Source of the DNA: Isoetes taiwanensis
Lineage: Eukaryota > Streptophyta > Lycopodiopsida > Isoetales > Isoetaceae
NCBI GenBank assembly: GCA_021234155.1
Contig: JAJEKV010000065.1
Span: 186,001 to 250,000 of the forward strand
Reading direction: 5' to 3'
Length of the DNA stretch: 64,000 nucleotides
The notes below the pieces were generated by a model that ran no database searches, had not been told where the DNA came from, and saw only the letters and a program-made list of their open reading frames with translations. Positions within the stretch are counted from its first letter, which is position 1; each line of letters begins with the position of its first letter. The translations under genes were made by a program, and so were the position numbers. Shown here piece by piece: positions 31,469-44,280 of the stretch.

Positions 31469-34400
31469 GCTTAGTCCTAGAGGGGGGGCTGCAGGCCTTG
31501 TCCGGGGCAAGCTTCGCATTTTTCGGGCAAGGCCTGCCGAGGTTGCCGAGGCAACGCGCCGCCGCCGCCACTTTCGCCGCCGCTCTAGCTGGCGCGCTGG
31601 ATTCTTACCGCGCACGGTCCCCTCTTGCACCTCCGCTCCGCCCGGCGCTGCTCAGCTTTCGACACCGCTGCTTGCTCCCCGCAACGGGGCAGATCATCGA
31701 GCGTCCACATCGAATGCCAACAAATGGGAACGTGCCTCCGGATGGTGTCTTGGAACTGTCGGGGCTTCCCCTGGCAGAAAGGCGAGAGTCTCAACTCTAT
31801 TGCACCGGATATGGATCTCATTTTCCTCATGGAAACATGGGAGCATGCGAGGGCCTGCACTACCGAACCTCTCCCAGCTATCCGCATTTCATTTGTTCAA
31901 TGAGTGCACAGAAAGCGAGGGCATAGCGTGGTGGCTTTGCTACTACCGTGCAACCTTGAGGCACTCAGTCTCGTTGCACAAAACAGACAGGTACAATCGC
32001 TACTTATGGGTGCGCGTGCAGCATGACAGTGGCGACACTCTCCTCATAGCAGCATGCTACTTTCCACATGCCGAGAGCAACTTTTATAACACTCATTCAG
32101 ATGTGGATCGATTGGAGCCTTATGTCGATCTATATGATGACATACAAAGAAGATATAAGCGGCCAAGGGGTTATTTTGCTTGGTGACTTTAATGCACGCA
32201 CAGGAGCCGAGCAGGTTCCAAAATTTGAGCCCCTGGCAGAGGACGTCTTGCAGTTGAACCCCGCAGAGGTGGCTTGGTCAAGGATATCAGATGACAGCCA
32301 TATTTCGCTATATGGCGATTCTTTGTTCTTCCGGGTAGTATCTTTGACCACGGTTATCGTGTAATGGGTTGGGGCAATGGCGATCTTCCCGGGCGCACTT
32401 GTAGACAGGAGAACCAAGGGGCGGCTCCGGTGTGGTGGATTATCTGGCCGGCCGAGGAACGGGTCCACACAGTTACTCATTTTTCCATCCGGGAATGATG
32501 ACACTTTCGACGCAGGAAGTAGACTCCACCACCGCCCCCGCTCATGCATCTCAAGTGGGAGGCTCCCCGTGCACCCTCTTGCCTCAACACACCGGGTGCC
32601 CCACCTAGCGCTGGACTACGACCGTCGCGAGGGACCTATGCCCACCGCTTGAGCATGATCTGGCGGGGACTGCCGCAACTCCCCACACTTCAAGAACAAC
32701 TGATCGGTGACTCACGCTCGAACGACGGCTGCAGAAAGATGCTTTGAGAGGCCGCCTCACGGCAAGCCTCGTGCACCACCACCTTCCCCCGCAGAACCGA
32801 TGGTTTGATGATGAGTGTCGGGAGCTCAAACGCGACACTCCCGCAAGTCACCGATCCCATCTCGCCCACGGGCCGCCCGGTCACGTTCCTTTCTCAAGAA
32901 CAAGAAGGCCGATACCTCGCAGAGCATCAAGAACAGATGTTTGGTCTCCCGGACCGCACCCCGTGACATTCTGGAGAAGGGTCTTGAGCAAGCCTGCACA
33001 GCCCACGGGGAACATCACCTCGGAGCAATGGGTACAGTACTTGCAACAGCTGTATGACCCGCTCGGGGGCCGGGCACCAGTCCCTCCACAGATAGGCATG
33101 GCTCTGGTTATCACAGAGGGGGATGTCATCATGGGCCTACAGCGCCTAGCTAATGGGAAGGCAGCAGATTTAGATGGCATGCAGGCAGAGCTTCTGAAAT
33201 GGGCTGGGCCTCCACTGGTGCCTGTTCTCACGACATTGTTCAATAAAGCATTGCGAGAAGGCTTCCCTACGCAATGGACCACTAGTAGAGTAGTGCCCAT
33301 ATACAAAGCAGGGGACCCTCAATGTCCGGCCAACTACCGTACTATTATGGTCAGCTCTCTCTTTGCAAAACTGTTGGCTGGCATCCTTGAGCAGCGGCTG
33401 ACAATATGGGCAGAGGAAACGGAGGTGCGAGCTCTTACACAGGCAGGTTTTCGGCCCAGACATTCCACCATTGATCATATCTTCACTCTGCGCACATTGA
33501 TTGAAGATAGCAGGAATCGCCGGCAGAACCTGTACTGTTGTTTCGTGGATTTTGCAAAGGCATTCGACCGCGATTCCCTTAATAAGCTATGGGACTGGTT
33601 GGCAGCCGGGGACCCCCGGACTTGCGTAATCGCATTATATAGGTTATAATGAGGCATGCTCGGGCCGTATCACATCAGCAAAGACGGCCGGTGACCCGGT
33701 AGCATCGACGTCGCGTCCGGGGTTGCCCCTCTCCCCCACACTCTTTGGCACGTACATTGATCGGTTGGAAGATTGGCTCGACGAGCATGGAGGTGCGGCG
33801 CACATATCATGCATCACACAATCCGGCAACTCATATATGCCGACGCGATGTCAACCTCATGGCCTATACTCCAGAGGACATGCAACGTCACCTGGATGCT
33901 CTTGACACTTTTTGCCAATTCACTGGCATGCGAGTTAACTTGGCCAAAACTAGGGTGCTGCTAGTTGCATCATCCCGTCAGCCAAGGCTTCCCACATTCA
34001 CTTACCAGGGGCAAGAGGTAGAGGTGGCTCCGACCTACAAGTACTTGGGGATTGAGTTCTCAACTACCACCCATTGGGATGCGGCTATCGAGGGTTAGCG
34101 GGTCACCGCGGGTTGGAAAGCACTATATGCCATCGCGAGAACAATAGCCACAAGGCGGGGAGTTGTATGCCCAGGGTCACCCGGTCACATTTGTTTCGGC
34201 CTTGGTTGAGCCGCCCTTTTGTATGGGGCGGAAGTGTGGGGTCCGGGTGATATCCCTCAACACTGGAATGACCTCGAAAGCAGGTGCGAGAAGGCCTTCT
34301 GGCACGGGCCACGGGGTGAAGTCCACAGTTCCGTGCATCAGATCCTACCCGGAAGACGGGCTTCTTACCCCTTCAACGGGCTGCATTGGAACGCCATATC

Positions 34401-35252
34401 GTTTACTTCCAAAAGGTGGTCGCTATGGCTGATACACGCTTTGCCTCGCTTTGCTTTGGCCACGGCAATGGGTTCCTAACGCCAAATCCTCGCTAGAAAG
34501 CAAAAAGCGGTGCCGATTGGTTCTCACTCCCGGGTGGGGTGTAAACAGATGCAAGCAGCCCGTGTCGGGACAAAGAAAGATCGCGAGGCACTAAAACTAT
34601 ACCTTGATGCTACTTTCCTTCGCAAGCCGTGGGATGAGAGGCTCGACGCATGTTAAGTCGGGCACACTATCGGCAGCCAGGTCAATCCTAGGCTCACAAG
34701 AGGCCCACACCAAGATTTGTACACCCGGCTACCCATGAAGAAACGGGCTTATAGCTTCCATTCGCCGACGGGGGCACATCGCCTCCGGATTGAAACAGAG
34801 GCGTTGGGCTCGTGAAGCACGAGAGCAAAGGCTTTGCCGATGTTGCTCACCTGTGGCGCGATTGAGGATGAATGTCATGCCCTCCCTCCTGCCCGGCCAA
34901 AGATTTGCCCATATCCCAGAGGCGATATGTTCGACATTAGTGCCCGGCCAGCCGTTGCATCGGTTGTTTACTGGCGCCGGTGGGTTTGTTGGGGTCATAC
35001 CTCCCGGGAGGTTATGGATGCACCGGACTTCGTTTATGTCCTGGGGACGGTATTGAACCGTCTTATGCAATTGTATGCGGTGTGCGGCAAGGAAGCTTAT
35101 TACTCGCTAAGGTTTTTCCTCGAAAACCCGCCGGGCGGGGTTTTTAATCCACGCCGATAATATGCTTGCTGCTCTCTTTTTTGTTTGGGTCCCATAGGCC
35201 AATTGGTCTCCGTGGACGCTAAAAACCTATTCTATTCTATTCTATTCTATTT
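31469..35252 (+). mobile_element. Near-complete LINE with (TATTC)n tail
   Basis: Composition switches abruptly from AT-rich to GC-rich near 31469 and back at 35252. The element has a GC-rich leader, an endonuclease/RT reading region and a 3' untranslated region with GGTCTCCGTGGACGCTAAA. It ends in four TATTC/TTCTA units (35228-35250). The tail matches the fragments at 14478 and 15713. No convincing target duplication found. Confidence 0.85.
31720..35100 (+). pseudogene. LINE ORF2: APE endonuclease and reverse transcriptase, many frameshifts
   Basis: The endonuclease is recognisable by RMVSWNCRGF, DLIFLMETWE (catalytic Glu) and VILLGDFNARTGAEQ. RT motifs follow in the 32744-33649 frame: LANGKAADLDGMQAELLK, VVPIYKAGDPQCPANYR, QAGFRPRHSTIDHIFTLR and FVDFAKAFDRDSL. 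A stop at 33647-33649 and a frame change precede GLPLSPTLFGTYIDRL. Then LIYAD is followed by a two-base insertion right in the YADD catalytic motif (near 33842), after which VNLMAYTPEDMQRH reads on in another frame to KYLGIEF. The C-terminal part includes a RRRAHRLRIET-like motif and a decayed Cys/His region. It would prime reverse transcription at a nicked target in the nucleus. Dead copy. Confidence 0.85.
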
Positions 35253-35289
35253 AGTATATCCACTTTCTTTAGTTGTCTCAAGTTCTAAA

Positions 35290-36950
35290 ATGTTTGCGTT
35301 ACTGTTACTGACCGTATGGATTGTACTAGAGTATAGTGGCAGTCTTGAAAGGAAAGCAGACGGTCTTGTTGGTGTTGGCTACGAGGCTCGTCAACTTGGT
35401 GCCAAAAAGTAATATACAAATTGTATTTTTTTCAGAGCCTGAATAAGCAATGTACTAAGCAATGTAATGGTTCTTGAATTTTAAGACTTCTTGAATTAAG
35501 GATTTTGTTTCTTTTGCATATGCTAACATGCTTAGTTCAAATGTAGATGATGAGATTTTGCAGGACCCGTTTAGTGTTGCAGTGCGGATACTCTCAGGGA
35601 TATGCAAAGCGGCCGGGGGGATAGAGGAACTGATTAATGTATGTGTACAGGACACAGCTGGTACTATCCAGCTTGCAAGGAGGTTGAACCCAAGGTTTGA
35701 CCAGATTATGAAGGATCAGGAGCAGCCACCAGAGCGGCGATACAGCACAGGGATGATCACACATGTTGCCCATCGGACACCATTGCCGTCCTCGGAACAT
35801 GACCGTCCCCTCTGGAGGTCCTACATCAGCGGATCCTATAGATATATCCAGAAATTCAGCAAATCCTACACCTATTACTTTCACAGGTTCTAGAGGTAGA
35901 GGGAGGCCGACGCCCTCCCCCCAATCCAAGGAGCAGCCCATGCAGGTATGCATAAATATTATACTTTTTGTACTTTGCTTCCTTTACTCCTTATACCTTT
36001 CTTATGATATTGCACGTTGGTTGCTTTCTAGATTAGAATCTTTAAATATGAACCAGGTACAAAAGTTATACACGGTACAACAGTCTTCCTCCAATGACTA
36101 TTAGCAATTTGGGGAAGCCAAAAATTGGGCAGGGTTCAAGGGTTTTTACGAAATCCATAAAGAGGGTTGCAGATGATTTGTTTTACTGGAAAGAACCACA
36201 TAAGCATATGAACCAACAAAATAGATCGCATATTGAAGAAGTAAGTTTGTAACGAGATTCTCTTCTTGTTATCTAGTGATATTCAAGAAGTTTGTAACTA
36301 GATTCTTTTATTGTTGTGAATAAATCTGAAATGAAGCGCAAGATGTCCGGCATTTTGAGGTAATCATTACAGAAATTTACAAAATAGAATACCAATGCAT
36401 CATGTTTAAAATGATTTGATGTTTTGGAAGTGTTAGTACATCGTTAGAGTTGAAACTCACATTGCAGTTCTATGGTTTTGTAGGACGCGCCGTTAGAGAA
36501 TGAAGAAAAAGGCTAGTATGTCTTTGGAGAAGAATACTTCAAAGCCTAAACGAGCAAGTGATGAGTTTTGGGATTGGGCAATTAGAGAAGCCCAATTGGT
36601 TAAGGCAAGAGATTAGAGACATGCACAACAAAAAGCAGCTACTGCGTAAGTCCTACAATTACTTGATATATCTTGTTTGTTATTTAAACACTTTATTGAA
36701 CTTTTTATGCTAAAGAGCTAGAAAGGAAGGTACTGCTGCGGCCCATCGACTTGAAAGTGATGGTAAACTCACTTTTGCCATGAAGTTTGAAAGTTTCCTA
36801 ACCCTTTTTTTTTTTAATTATTATTCGAGTAAAATTAAGGTTGATAAATCTTCTATATCATTTTCATTTCAGTACCAAAAATATAGAAAGGAGCCAACAT
36901 TGGACTAAGCCCAATTTGCTAAAAGAATGTCTTTTGCTGAGTTGGAGCTT
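35290..36950 (+). pseudogene. Unidentified plant gene, several exons, interrupted
   Basis: Not recognised, but splice-like structure is visible. The open block 35540-35948 contains LSGICKAAGGIEELINVCVQ and GTIQLARRLNPRFDQIMKDQ. A frame change near 35815 leads to DPIDISRNSANPTPITFTGS ending in PMQ|GTATGC. Next comes 36110-36240 (SIKRVADDLFYWKEPHKH), ending GAAGAA|GTAAGT. Another block (about 36500-36650: SKPKRASDEFWDWAIREAQL) has one TAG and ends ACTGC|GTAAGT. The last two are about 36728-36790 (KEGTAAAHRLESDGKLTFAM) and 36872-36950 (YQKYRKEPTLD-stop-AQFAKR), which runs into a MITE. Stops, one shift and the MITE make it a probable pseudogene. A 35300-35412 frame (GLVGVGYEARQLGAKK) may be an earlier exon. 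Overlapping minus-strand frames are open too, so the first block is the weakest. Confidence 0.5.
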
Positions 36951-37227
36951 TGGTTTGGGTGCATATTCACACGGGGGTAACTCCGGGCAACGAGAGCTGT
37001 TGGATAGGCATATTCACCCCTTATTCCTTAATCTACACCGTACGTAAAGTTCCTCGTTTATGGAATATGCAAGTACAAAATTTGCTATACTGTATAACAA
37101 GATTCGCAAAATACTATAAGATTTCAAGCGGAATACTATATGGTGTTGATTTTGTACGTGCAAAATACAATTATGAGGGCTCTCCTCCGCCCCTACGCCA
37201 CCGTGTGAATATGCACCCAAACCAAAG
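36948..37227. mobile_element. 280-bp MITE with perfect 26-bp terminal inverted repeats
   Basis: CTTTGGTTTGGGTGCATATT at the left (arm 36948-36973) is exactly complementary to 37202-37227. There is no coding capacity. It abuts the end of a host-like exon (MSFAELEL). Target duplication and superfamily unclear. Confidence 0.85.
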
Positions 37228-37284
37228 GGGGTTTAAGGGGGATTTTAATTTAAATGTGTTGGACCCAATGGTTTTGTTAATTAA

Positions 37285-37368
37285 TGTCAATAGTAGTTAT
37301 GTGTTGGTTGTTAATGTCAATAATTGTTACGTGTTGGTTGTTATGTGTTGGTTGTTATGTGTTGGGGG
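37285..37368 (+). repeat. GTTATGTGTTGGTT minisatellite
   Basis: Units of 14-36 bp built from GTTATGTGTTGGTTGTTA, the longer ones with AATGTCAATA spacers, repeated about four times. Confidence 0.75.
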
Positions 37369-38076
37369 ATTTAATTTTTTATATGTTGGATGTTAATGGT
37401 TTATGTTGCAAAAAAAATTTTTTGGCTTCGGGGCCTTAGGGACGCCACCAGGTGTGACAAAATTTTTTGAATTCAAACCAGAAAAAAACTAGAATTCATT
37501 TGAGACTTTCATCACCTGTAGCTTTTGAATTTGATCACAATAAAACAAATAGAACATAAGCAAAAGTTACCATAAAGATAGAGCAGATTGATCCCATTAT
37601 TCTGAAAGTCATAAAGTTTGCAACACCCATACACAAACATTTTTCAACTGGAATTTAACAGCAGCCTTTGGCCTCCATGAATTCTTGTGGTGAGAAACCA
37701 AAGTGAGAAACTTTTCTGCTTGTTAGCATAAGGATTTAGAAGCCTTGGAATTTGCTTAATAACTGCCTCAAAATCTAAAAATGCATGGTAATTTTTTGCA
37801 AGCTTCATTCGGAGTGAGCCATAAAACAATATCCAATAGCGCAATCCTGTATTAATCAGCTGGTAGGATGTGAAAGCCTACCAAACCCGGCCGAAAAATT
37901 GCTGTTTTAGCATACATAACTTAACCAAACATATCCATATCATACACTATCAAAAAGATCTCGGAGAGAGCTTTCCAACACAATAAAAATCATCTCAAAC
38001 AGAGCTCTGGATCAAGCACAAGAAAAGGGCTTTTGTTGTGAGCCATTGGTTGTTGACCATTGAAAAAAAAAAGGCT
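37369..38076. other. Intergenic, no supported gene
   Basis: AT-rich with no coding or RNA gene seen. AGGCT at 38072-38076 is the left copy of the copia B target duplication. Confidence 0.45.
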
Positions 38077-38920
38077 TGATAGGAATTGAAATAAAGGTAG
38101 ATGTCTAGTAAGATTTTTCCTTCTTCAATACAACAAGATTTGAATACAAAGAAATGATCTAGCAAAAGCTAAAGTATGGTCACTAATTTTGCATAGATCA
38201 ATACAATCTTCAATAAGAACAAGGTTATAATTTGTTCATAAGACTAGCACTTAAATATGGCCTTGCACTTCTACCATGAATTCAAACCATTAGAAATCAT
38301 ATGAGTTGAGCACTGTTCATCTGGGATTGACCCAAGTATTGTAGCAAGTTTGACGGCTAGCTTCGATCCGATCTCACTGCACAATTCCATTCATCCGACC
38401 CCGATCTGCCTCCGTAACTTCTCTATATATTACTGCTCCTCATTCCGGCGGTTATGGTTATAGATTAACTTTCTAATTCGGCTTCAAACATTCTTCGTTA
38501 GATATCCCACATGCGTAGTGTTCAAAACGAGCTTGCCCGAAATATCCCACAGATCTATTGTAGGATATTAGCTTTTGAGACTATTGATGCTAAAGGTTTG
38601 AAATACATTTTTCTTTAAACTCAATGTGAGTCATGAGACTTCAATATCTCCTCAATGAATTAAACTCCAACAATTATGAACACATCTCGATCTCATTGTA
38701 GTAATGATTTCTGCACCTGGTTAATACATTGTGAACAATGAGAACTTACACAACCTACTGCCACTGCTTCTCATAGGTTGGCTTAATTTCCATCACTGCT
38801 ACTAGCTGCCAGTTTCTCAACCATTCAGAAGTGGATCTTCACTGTGGTTTGAACCATCTGCTTGTTATCTGACTAGCTAGAGTTCTCCCATTTACATGAC
38901 TTATATGCTGAAACCTTTCA
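38077..38920 (-). repeat. 3' LTR of copia B
   Basis: Starts (plus strand) TGATAGGAATTG and ends AAACCTTTCA. Roughly 96% identical to 43130-43971, with small indels near 38202 and 38352. Confidence 0.95.
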
Positions 38921-38933
38921 CTCCTCCTTCAGC

Positions 38934-41900
38934 TTATAAGTCTGCTACATTTAATTGTTTTCTGAATCTTATAAATTTAATCTCTGACAGTGCTTTGGTG
39001 AACACATCTGCTACTTGATCATTTGTTTCCACATATCTCATTTGTATGAGGTTTTTCTCTACTAAATCTCGTATGAAGTGCATACTTAGTTCAATATGCT
39101 TGGTTCTATCATGAAACTTTGGATTTTTACAATTGCAATACAACTCGGGTCGTCACCCGGATCTCGTAGGATCTTCTTGCACACATCCTAATTCATTCAA
39201 CAATCTTCTTAACCATACTAGTTCTCTGGCAGCTAAGGAGGATGCAGCATATTCTGCCTCAGCTGAGCTCATTGCTACTGCTGCTTGTTTCTTGCACCTC
39301 CAGGTTATGACACCTCCTCCTAAATATATAGCATAGCCAGAAGTTGACTTCCTTGTATGCAGATCTCCTCCCCAATCTGCATCACTATAACATGTCATAG
39401 TTAGGTTTTCTGAATCAAAACATATACCATGAGTTTGTGTTCCCTTTAGATATTTGAGAACTCGTTTTGCTGCTTCCCAATGCTCTTTAGTAGCATCATG
39501 ATTTCTTCTGCTCAAGATGTTGACAGCGGTACTGTTTGCCAGGAAAAGTAGGCATCCAACCAATGCTCTGTATGGTACATTCTGCATTTTATTTTCCTCA
39601 TCATTTGAGATATCATGAACATCAGTCAGTCTATGCCCTGCTGTCATTGGAATTTTTGATGGCTTTGCCTCAGTTAATTTGAACCTTTTGAGCATATTTT
39701 CTATATGCGTTCTTTGATGCAGCTTTATTCATTTCTGCTCCCTGTCTCTGATAACCTCAATTCCAAGAAATTTCCTTAGTTCACCTAAGTCTGACATTTG
39801 AAATCTCGACCTCAAAATGATTTTGCATGTGTTGAGAATGCTTAAGGAATTTGCAACCATAATGCAATCATCCACATATAGGGCAATTATGCAATATTCT
39901 CCATCTTGCTCAAATCTATAGAGATTCCCATCATTTTGTAATTTTACAAACCCCTGCTCTTGTAAGAAACCATTTATGCATAGGTACCATTCTCTTGGTG
40001 ACTGTTTCAGCCCATAAACTGCTCTATTGAGTTTCCAGACCATATCCTGGTGCTTGCTTCATGTAAGCCTCCTCCTCAAGTGTGGCATTTAAGAATGCTG
40101 TTTTCACATCCATGTGATGCAGCTCAAGGTTTAAAGCATTTGCCATAGCCAGCAAAACTCTAATGCTTGTCAGCTTGACTATAGGGGAGTAAGTTTCATC
40201 ATAATCTCTTCCCTTTTTCTGTGTGTATCCTTGAGCAACCAATCTTGCCTTAAACTTCTTGCTTCCATCAGGATTTAATTTAACTTTATACAACCACTTG
40301 CTTCCAATTATATTCTGTTTGCTATCAGCTTTAACAAGTTCATAAGTTTTAGTTTCTTCAAAATATTTGAGTTCATCATTCATGGCAGCTATCCATTTAT
40401 CTTTGTCCGGACTTTGTAGAACATCCTCAAGATTTTGTGGGGTGACTTCATCTTCTAGCATAGCCATAATCTGCTCTGGCTCAAATGTGACACCTCTTCT
40501 ACTTTTCCCTGACTCATTTCTGCCATATAATTTTCCTTCCTCTAGCTTAGCTTCCTCAAGCAACTTTTCTGCTTGTGTTTTTCTTTTCTTCTTTTCTATA
40601 TGATGATCAACTACCTCTTGTTCTTCAGTTTGCATTTTTGGAATCTCTAACTCTTGTTTTTCACTTTGCATTTTTGGAATCTCAATTTCTGCTGTGTTCA
40701 TGTCCTGCTTTTCTTCTTCATGATCTTCTGCATCATCTATTTCAAACATAGGCATCTCTGGTGTTGTTGTGACAATTTTAGTTCCCTTTTTGCATCTATC
40801 TTTGTAAAGTATGTTCTCATTAAATAAGACATCCCTGCTGATTATAACAGTCTTAGATTCTGGAACATATATTCTATATCCCTTGGAATGTTCATCATAC
40901 CCTACGAGAAATCCAACTTCAGCCTTATTGTCTAATTTTTTTCTCAATTCAGCAGGAACATGTGCATATACTAAACAACCAAAAGCTTTTAGCTTTTTAT
41001 AGCTTATTCTTTTATCTGGATTCCATAGAGTATCTGGGATATTTCCTTTCAAACTCGGCCATTTGAGGTAACATGTTTTGTATTAACACACAGCGGTTTG
41101 TAAAGCCTCTTCCCAAAGCTTGTTTGGCGCAGACCACTTCCTTTTATCATGGCTCATTCGCATCCATTAAGGTCCCGTTCTTTCTCTCGAGACCCCGCTT
41201 TCTTTGAGGAGAGTATCTGCGGGTGTCAACCGTCTTTTAATTCCATGAACAATACGTAATTGTTTAAATTGGTTTTGCAAGGTATTCACCTCCTCTATCA
41301 GACCTAATGCATTTGAGTTTGAGATTGGTTTCTCTTTCCATCTCAGCCACATATTGTTTGAATGCACTCAATGCTTGAGATTTTCTTGTCAAACAGTATG
41401 TCTTACATTTTCTGCTATAATCATCTGTGAATGTTATAAAGTATCTTTTGTTGGTTCTGCTTTGCACATTTAAGGGGCCACATAAGTCAGAATGCACTAA
41501 CTCAAGAATTTGTTGAGCTCTTGTTTTACTTTTAGCACATGGCAACCTGTTTAGTTTGCCCAAAGCACATCCTTCACAAATAAATTCGTTTACCTTGCTG
41601 TCATGATAATTTATGTATCCTTGCTTTAATAACCATTTCAGATTTTTGTGATTTGTGTGTGCCAATCTTCTATGCCATAGATCTACACTGTCTTCTTGAA
41701 TTGTATTTATGCTATGATGCACAATTATCCATCTCAAATAGATTGCCAACTCTTTTAGCAAAAAACTTCAATTCATTATTCAAGAACACATTACATTTGT
41801 CTCCTTCAAAACAACTCTATATCCCAAATCACAAAGCCGACCAACGTGAAATTAAATTTCTGATTATGGCTGGTACACACAAAACATCTTCTATGTTTAC

Positions 41901-43110
41901 AACATTGCCTTCGAGATCTTCTAGCTGCAACAAACCCCTTCCTTTTACTTCTTGAAGAGCTCCATTTCCAACTTGAATTTTCCTGGAGCTTGTAGTTGAT
42001 ATGTTTTTCAAAAGCTCGATGGATTGGACTCACCGATCTTTCACTCCACTATCAACTATCAAGTGATCAGATTTATTAGTGCCAATACTTTCATGCACAA
42101 TAGCAAAAATTCAATGTTTACCTCATCTTCGTCTATCTCCTCAGTAGCTCCCTTTGCATTGGTTTCCTGTTCTTGTGTAACATATGCCTTTTCATAACCT
42201 CGACCTCTTCCCCTTCCTGATCTGCCCCTGCTAGATTCTCCCCTTCCTCTAGATTTTCCACAACCCTTTGGTGTTGGACACTTTGATGCAACATGGCCTC
42301 TCCCTCCACATGTATAGCAATTAAATTCCTTCTTAAGCTTAGGGCATTCATTCTTATAGTGTCCTGACTCGTGGCAATTATAGCAGACAATTTTTTCCTT
42401 CTTTTTTACAAACAAGACTTCAGGAGTGTCTTCATTTTGACTTTGCCTTAAGATCTTCTTTTGTTCCCATTCAGTTCTTAAGGTAATTTCAGCTTCTTCC
42501 CTAGACTTGCATGAATTTCTTATGAATAAGGCCAAGGTCTCATTGTCACCTATGGCTCTTGATATTTGCAAAACCTGACTCATTTCAGAGATTACAACTC
42601 CAACACCATGCAGATCAACTATTAAGTTGTCAAATTTATTAAAAAACTCTCCCACATCTTCATCCTCTCTTAATTTTAAACCCCTTAATTCATTTTCAAG
42701 TAAGTCTATCTGAGAGGAAGTTTTTTCCTCATAATGTTTCAACAGAAACTTCCACATGTCTCTAGGTCCAAGAGATCTAAGCTTAAGTCGAATGGATGGA
42801 CTTACGTTGCATGAGATGATCCCTTGTGCTTCTTTAGCCTTGACTTGTAGAGACTTCCCACTAGTACCACTAACTCCTCTTGCAGTGCCACTGCCAGATG
42901 GCTCACTGCACTCCCATTTACTGAGACCCGCAGACTCGGACCTGCCAAGATCCCTGCTTGTGCACTCTCGGTCCCATTTGGATCTACTGGATCGAGAGGT
43001 CTTCCACCTCCAATACGTATTTGATGGCATCCTTCCAAACCTGGAATCCTGGTCCACCTTTATACACATCTATTGTGTTCAACAAACTTGCAGCAAATCT
43101 ACTAGACATG
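38934..43110 (-). pseudogene. copia B gag-pol, multiple frame breaks
   Basis: The ATG at 43110 (MSSRFAASLLNTIDVYKGG) is followed within 100 codons by a frameshift. Blocks in order: gag with two complete zinc knuckles (CYNCHESGHYKNEC and CYTCGGRGHVASKC, 42400-42270); decayed protease (~42050-41800); integrase zinc region and core (WHRRLAHTNHKN, HSDLCGP, RSDRGGEY, 41700-41265), then broken; the VAERK region; RT from GSKWLYKVKL through VDDCIMVAN (40330-39840). RNase H comes last (AVAMSSAEAEYAASS, then VADVFTKAL near 38985). An RNase H gap near 39140 joins unrelated GTCACCCGGATCTCG. Older and less intact than copia A. Confidence 0.9.
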
Positions 43111-43116
43111 TTGTGG

Positions 43117-43128
43117 CTCTGATACCAA
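43117..43128 (-). other. Primer binding site of copia B
   Basis: TGGTATCAGAGC on the minus strand, one base from the LTR end at 43130. Confidence 0.95.
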
Positions 43129-43129
43129 T

Positions 43130-43971
43130 GATAGGAATTGAAATAAAGGTAGATGTCTAGTAAGATTTTTCCTTCTTCAATACAACAAGATTTGAATACA
43201 AAGAAATGATCTAGCAAAAGCCAAAGTATGGTCACTAATTTTGCATAGATCAATACAATCTTCAAACTTAAGAACAAGGTTATAATTTGTTCATAAGACT
43301 AGCACTTAAATATGGCCTTGCACTTCTACCATGAATTCAAACCATTAGAAATCATATGAGTTGGGCCTTGTTCATCCAGGATTGACCCAAGTCTTGTAGC
43401 AAGTTTTGGCTAGCTTCGATCCGATCTCACCGCACAATTCCATTCATCCGACCCCGACCGCCTCAGTAACTTCTCTCAGATATTCTTGCTCCTCATTCAC
43501 CGGTTATGGTTATAGATTAACTTTCTAATTGGCTTCAAACATTCTTCGTTAGATATCCCACATGCGTAGTGTTCAAAACGAGCTTGCCCGAAATATCCCA
43601 CAGATCTATTGTAGGATATTAGCTTTTGAGACTATTGATGCTAAAGGTTCGAAATACATTTTTCTTTAAACTCAATGTGAGTCATGAGTCTTCAATATCT
43701 CCTCAATGAATTAAACTCCAACAATTATGAACACATCTCGATCTCATTGTAGTAATGATTTCTGCACCTGGTTAATACATTGTGAACAATGAGAACTTAC
43801 ACAACCTACTGCCACTGCTTCTCATAGGTTGGCTTAATTTCCATCACTGCTACTAGCTGCCAGTTTCTCAACCATTCAGAAGTGGATCTTCACTGTGGTT
43901 TGAACCATCTGCTTGTTATCTGACTAGCTAGAGTTCTCCCATTTACATGACTTATATGCTGAAACCTTTCA
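43130..43971 (-). repeat. 5' LTR of copia B
   Basis: Same ends as the 3' LTR and followed by AGGCT. Confidence 0.95.
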
Positions 43972-43976
43972 AGGCT

Positions 43977-44280
43977 AAAATCAATGGCTCAGAAATGGTG
44001 CACTCTAGATGTACGCATTAGTACATCCATTTGAATACATCACGAAATCATAGGAAAAACTTAGTGAAAAGCGTACAAAAACACAAAGAAAACCCCCTGT
44101 TATTATGCTATATATTCTTGCTCGACATAACATATGGCCCCTGCACCATACTAATCAAGAAGTAAGTTTGTATGATATTATTTATGCAATGACATTGATC
44201 CTCGATGTTTATTGATCATAGTTCCTATACAGAGAATTATGGCGCTACTAGGCGATGAAGGAGGGGGGCGATATTGATCC
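43977..44280. other. Short intergenic spacer
   Basis: No coding or structural feature seen between copia B and the MITE. Confidence 0.4.

Larger units (their letters stand above)
38077..43971 (-). mobile_element. Complete but decayed Ty1/copia retrotransposon B
   Basis: LTRs 38077-38920 (844 bp) and 43130-43971 (842 bp), polypurine tract (minus GCTGAAGGAGGAG at 38933-38921), primer site and target duplication AGGCT (38072-38076 and 43972-43976). It shares the gag start MSSRF(A/G)A and the overall order with copia A but has unrelated LTRs, so it belongs to the same broad lineage and a different family. Confidence 0.95.

Noticed and set aside
31437-32186. 249-codon plus-strand ORF at the LINE start as a separate gene
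   Set aside because: It is GC-rich LINE leader in a chance frame; the endonuclease motifs lie in another frame (near 31730-31900).
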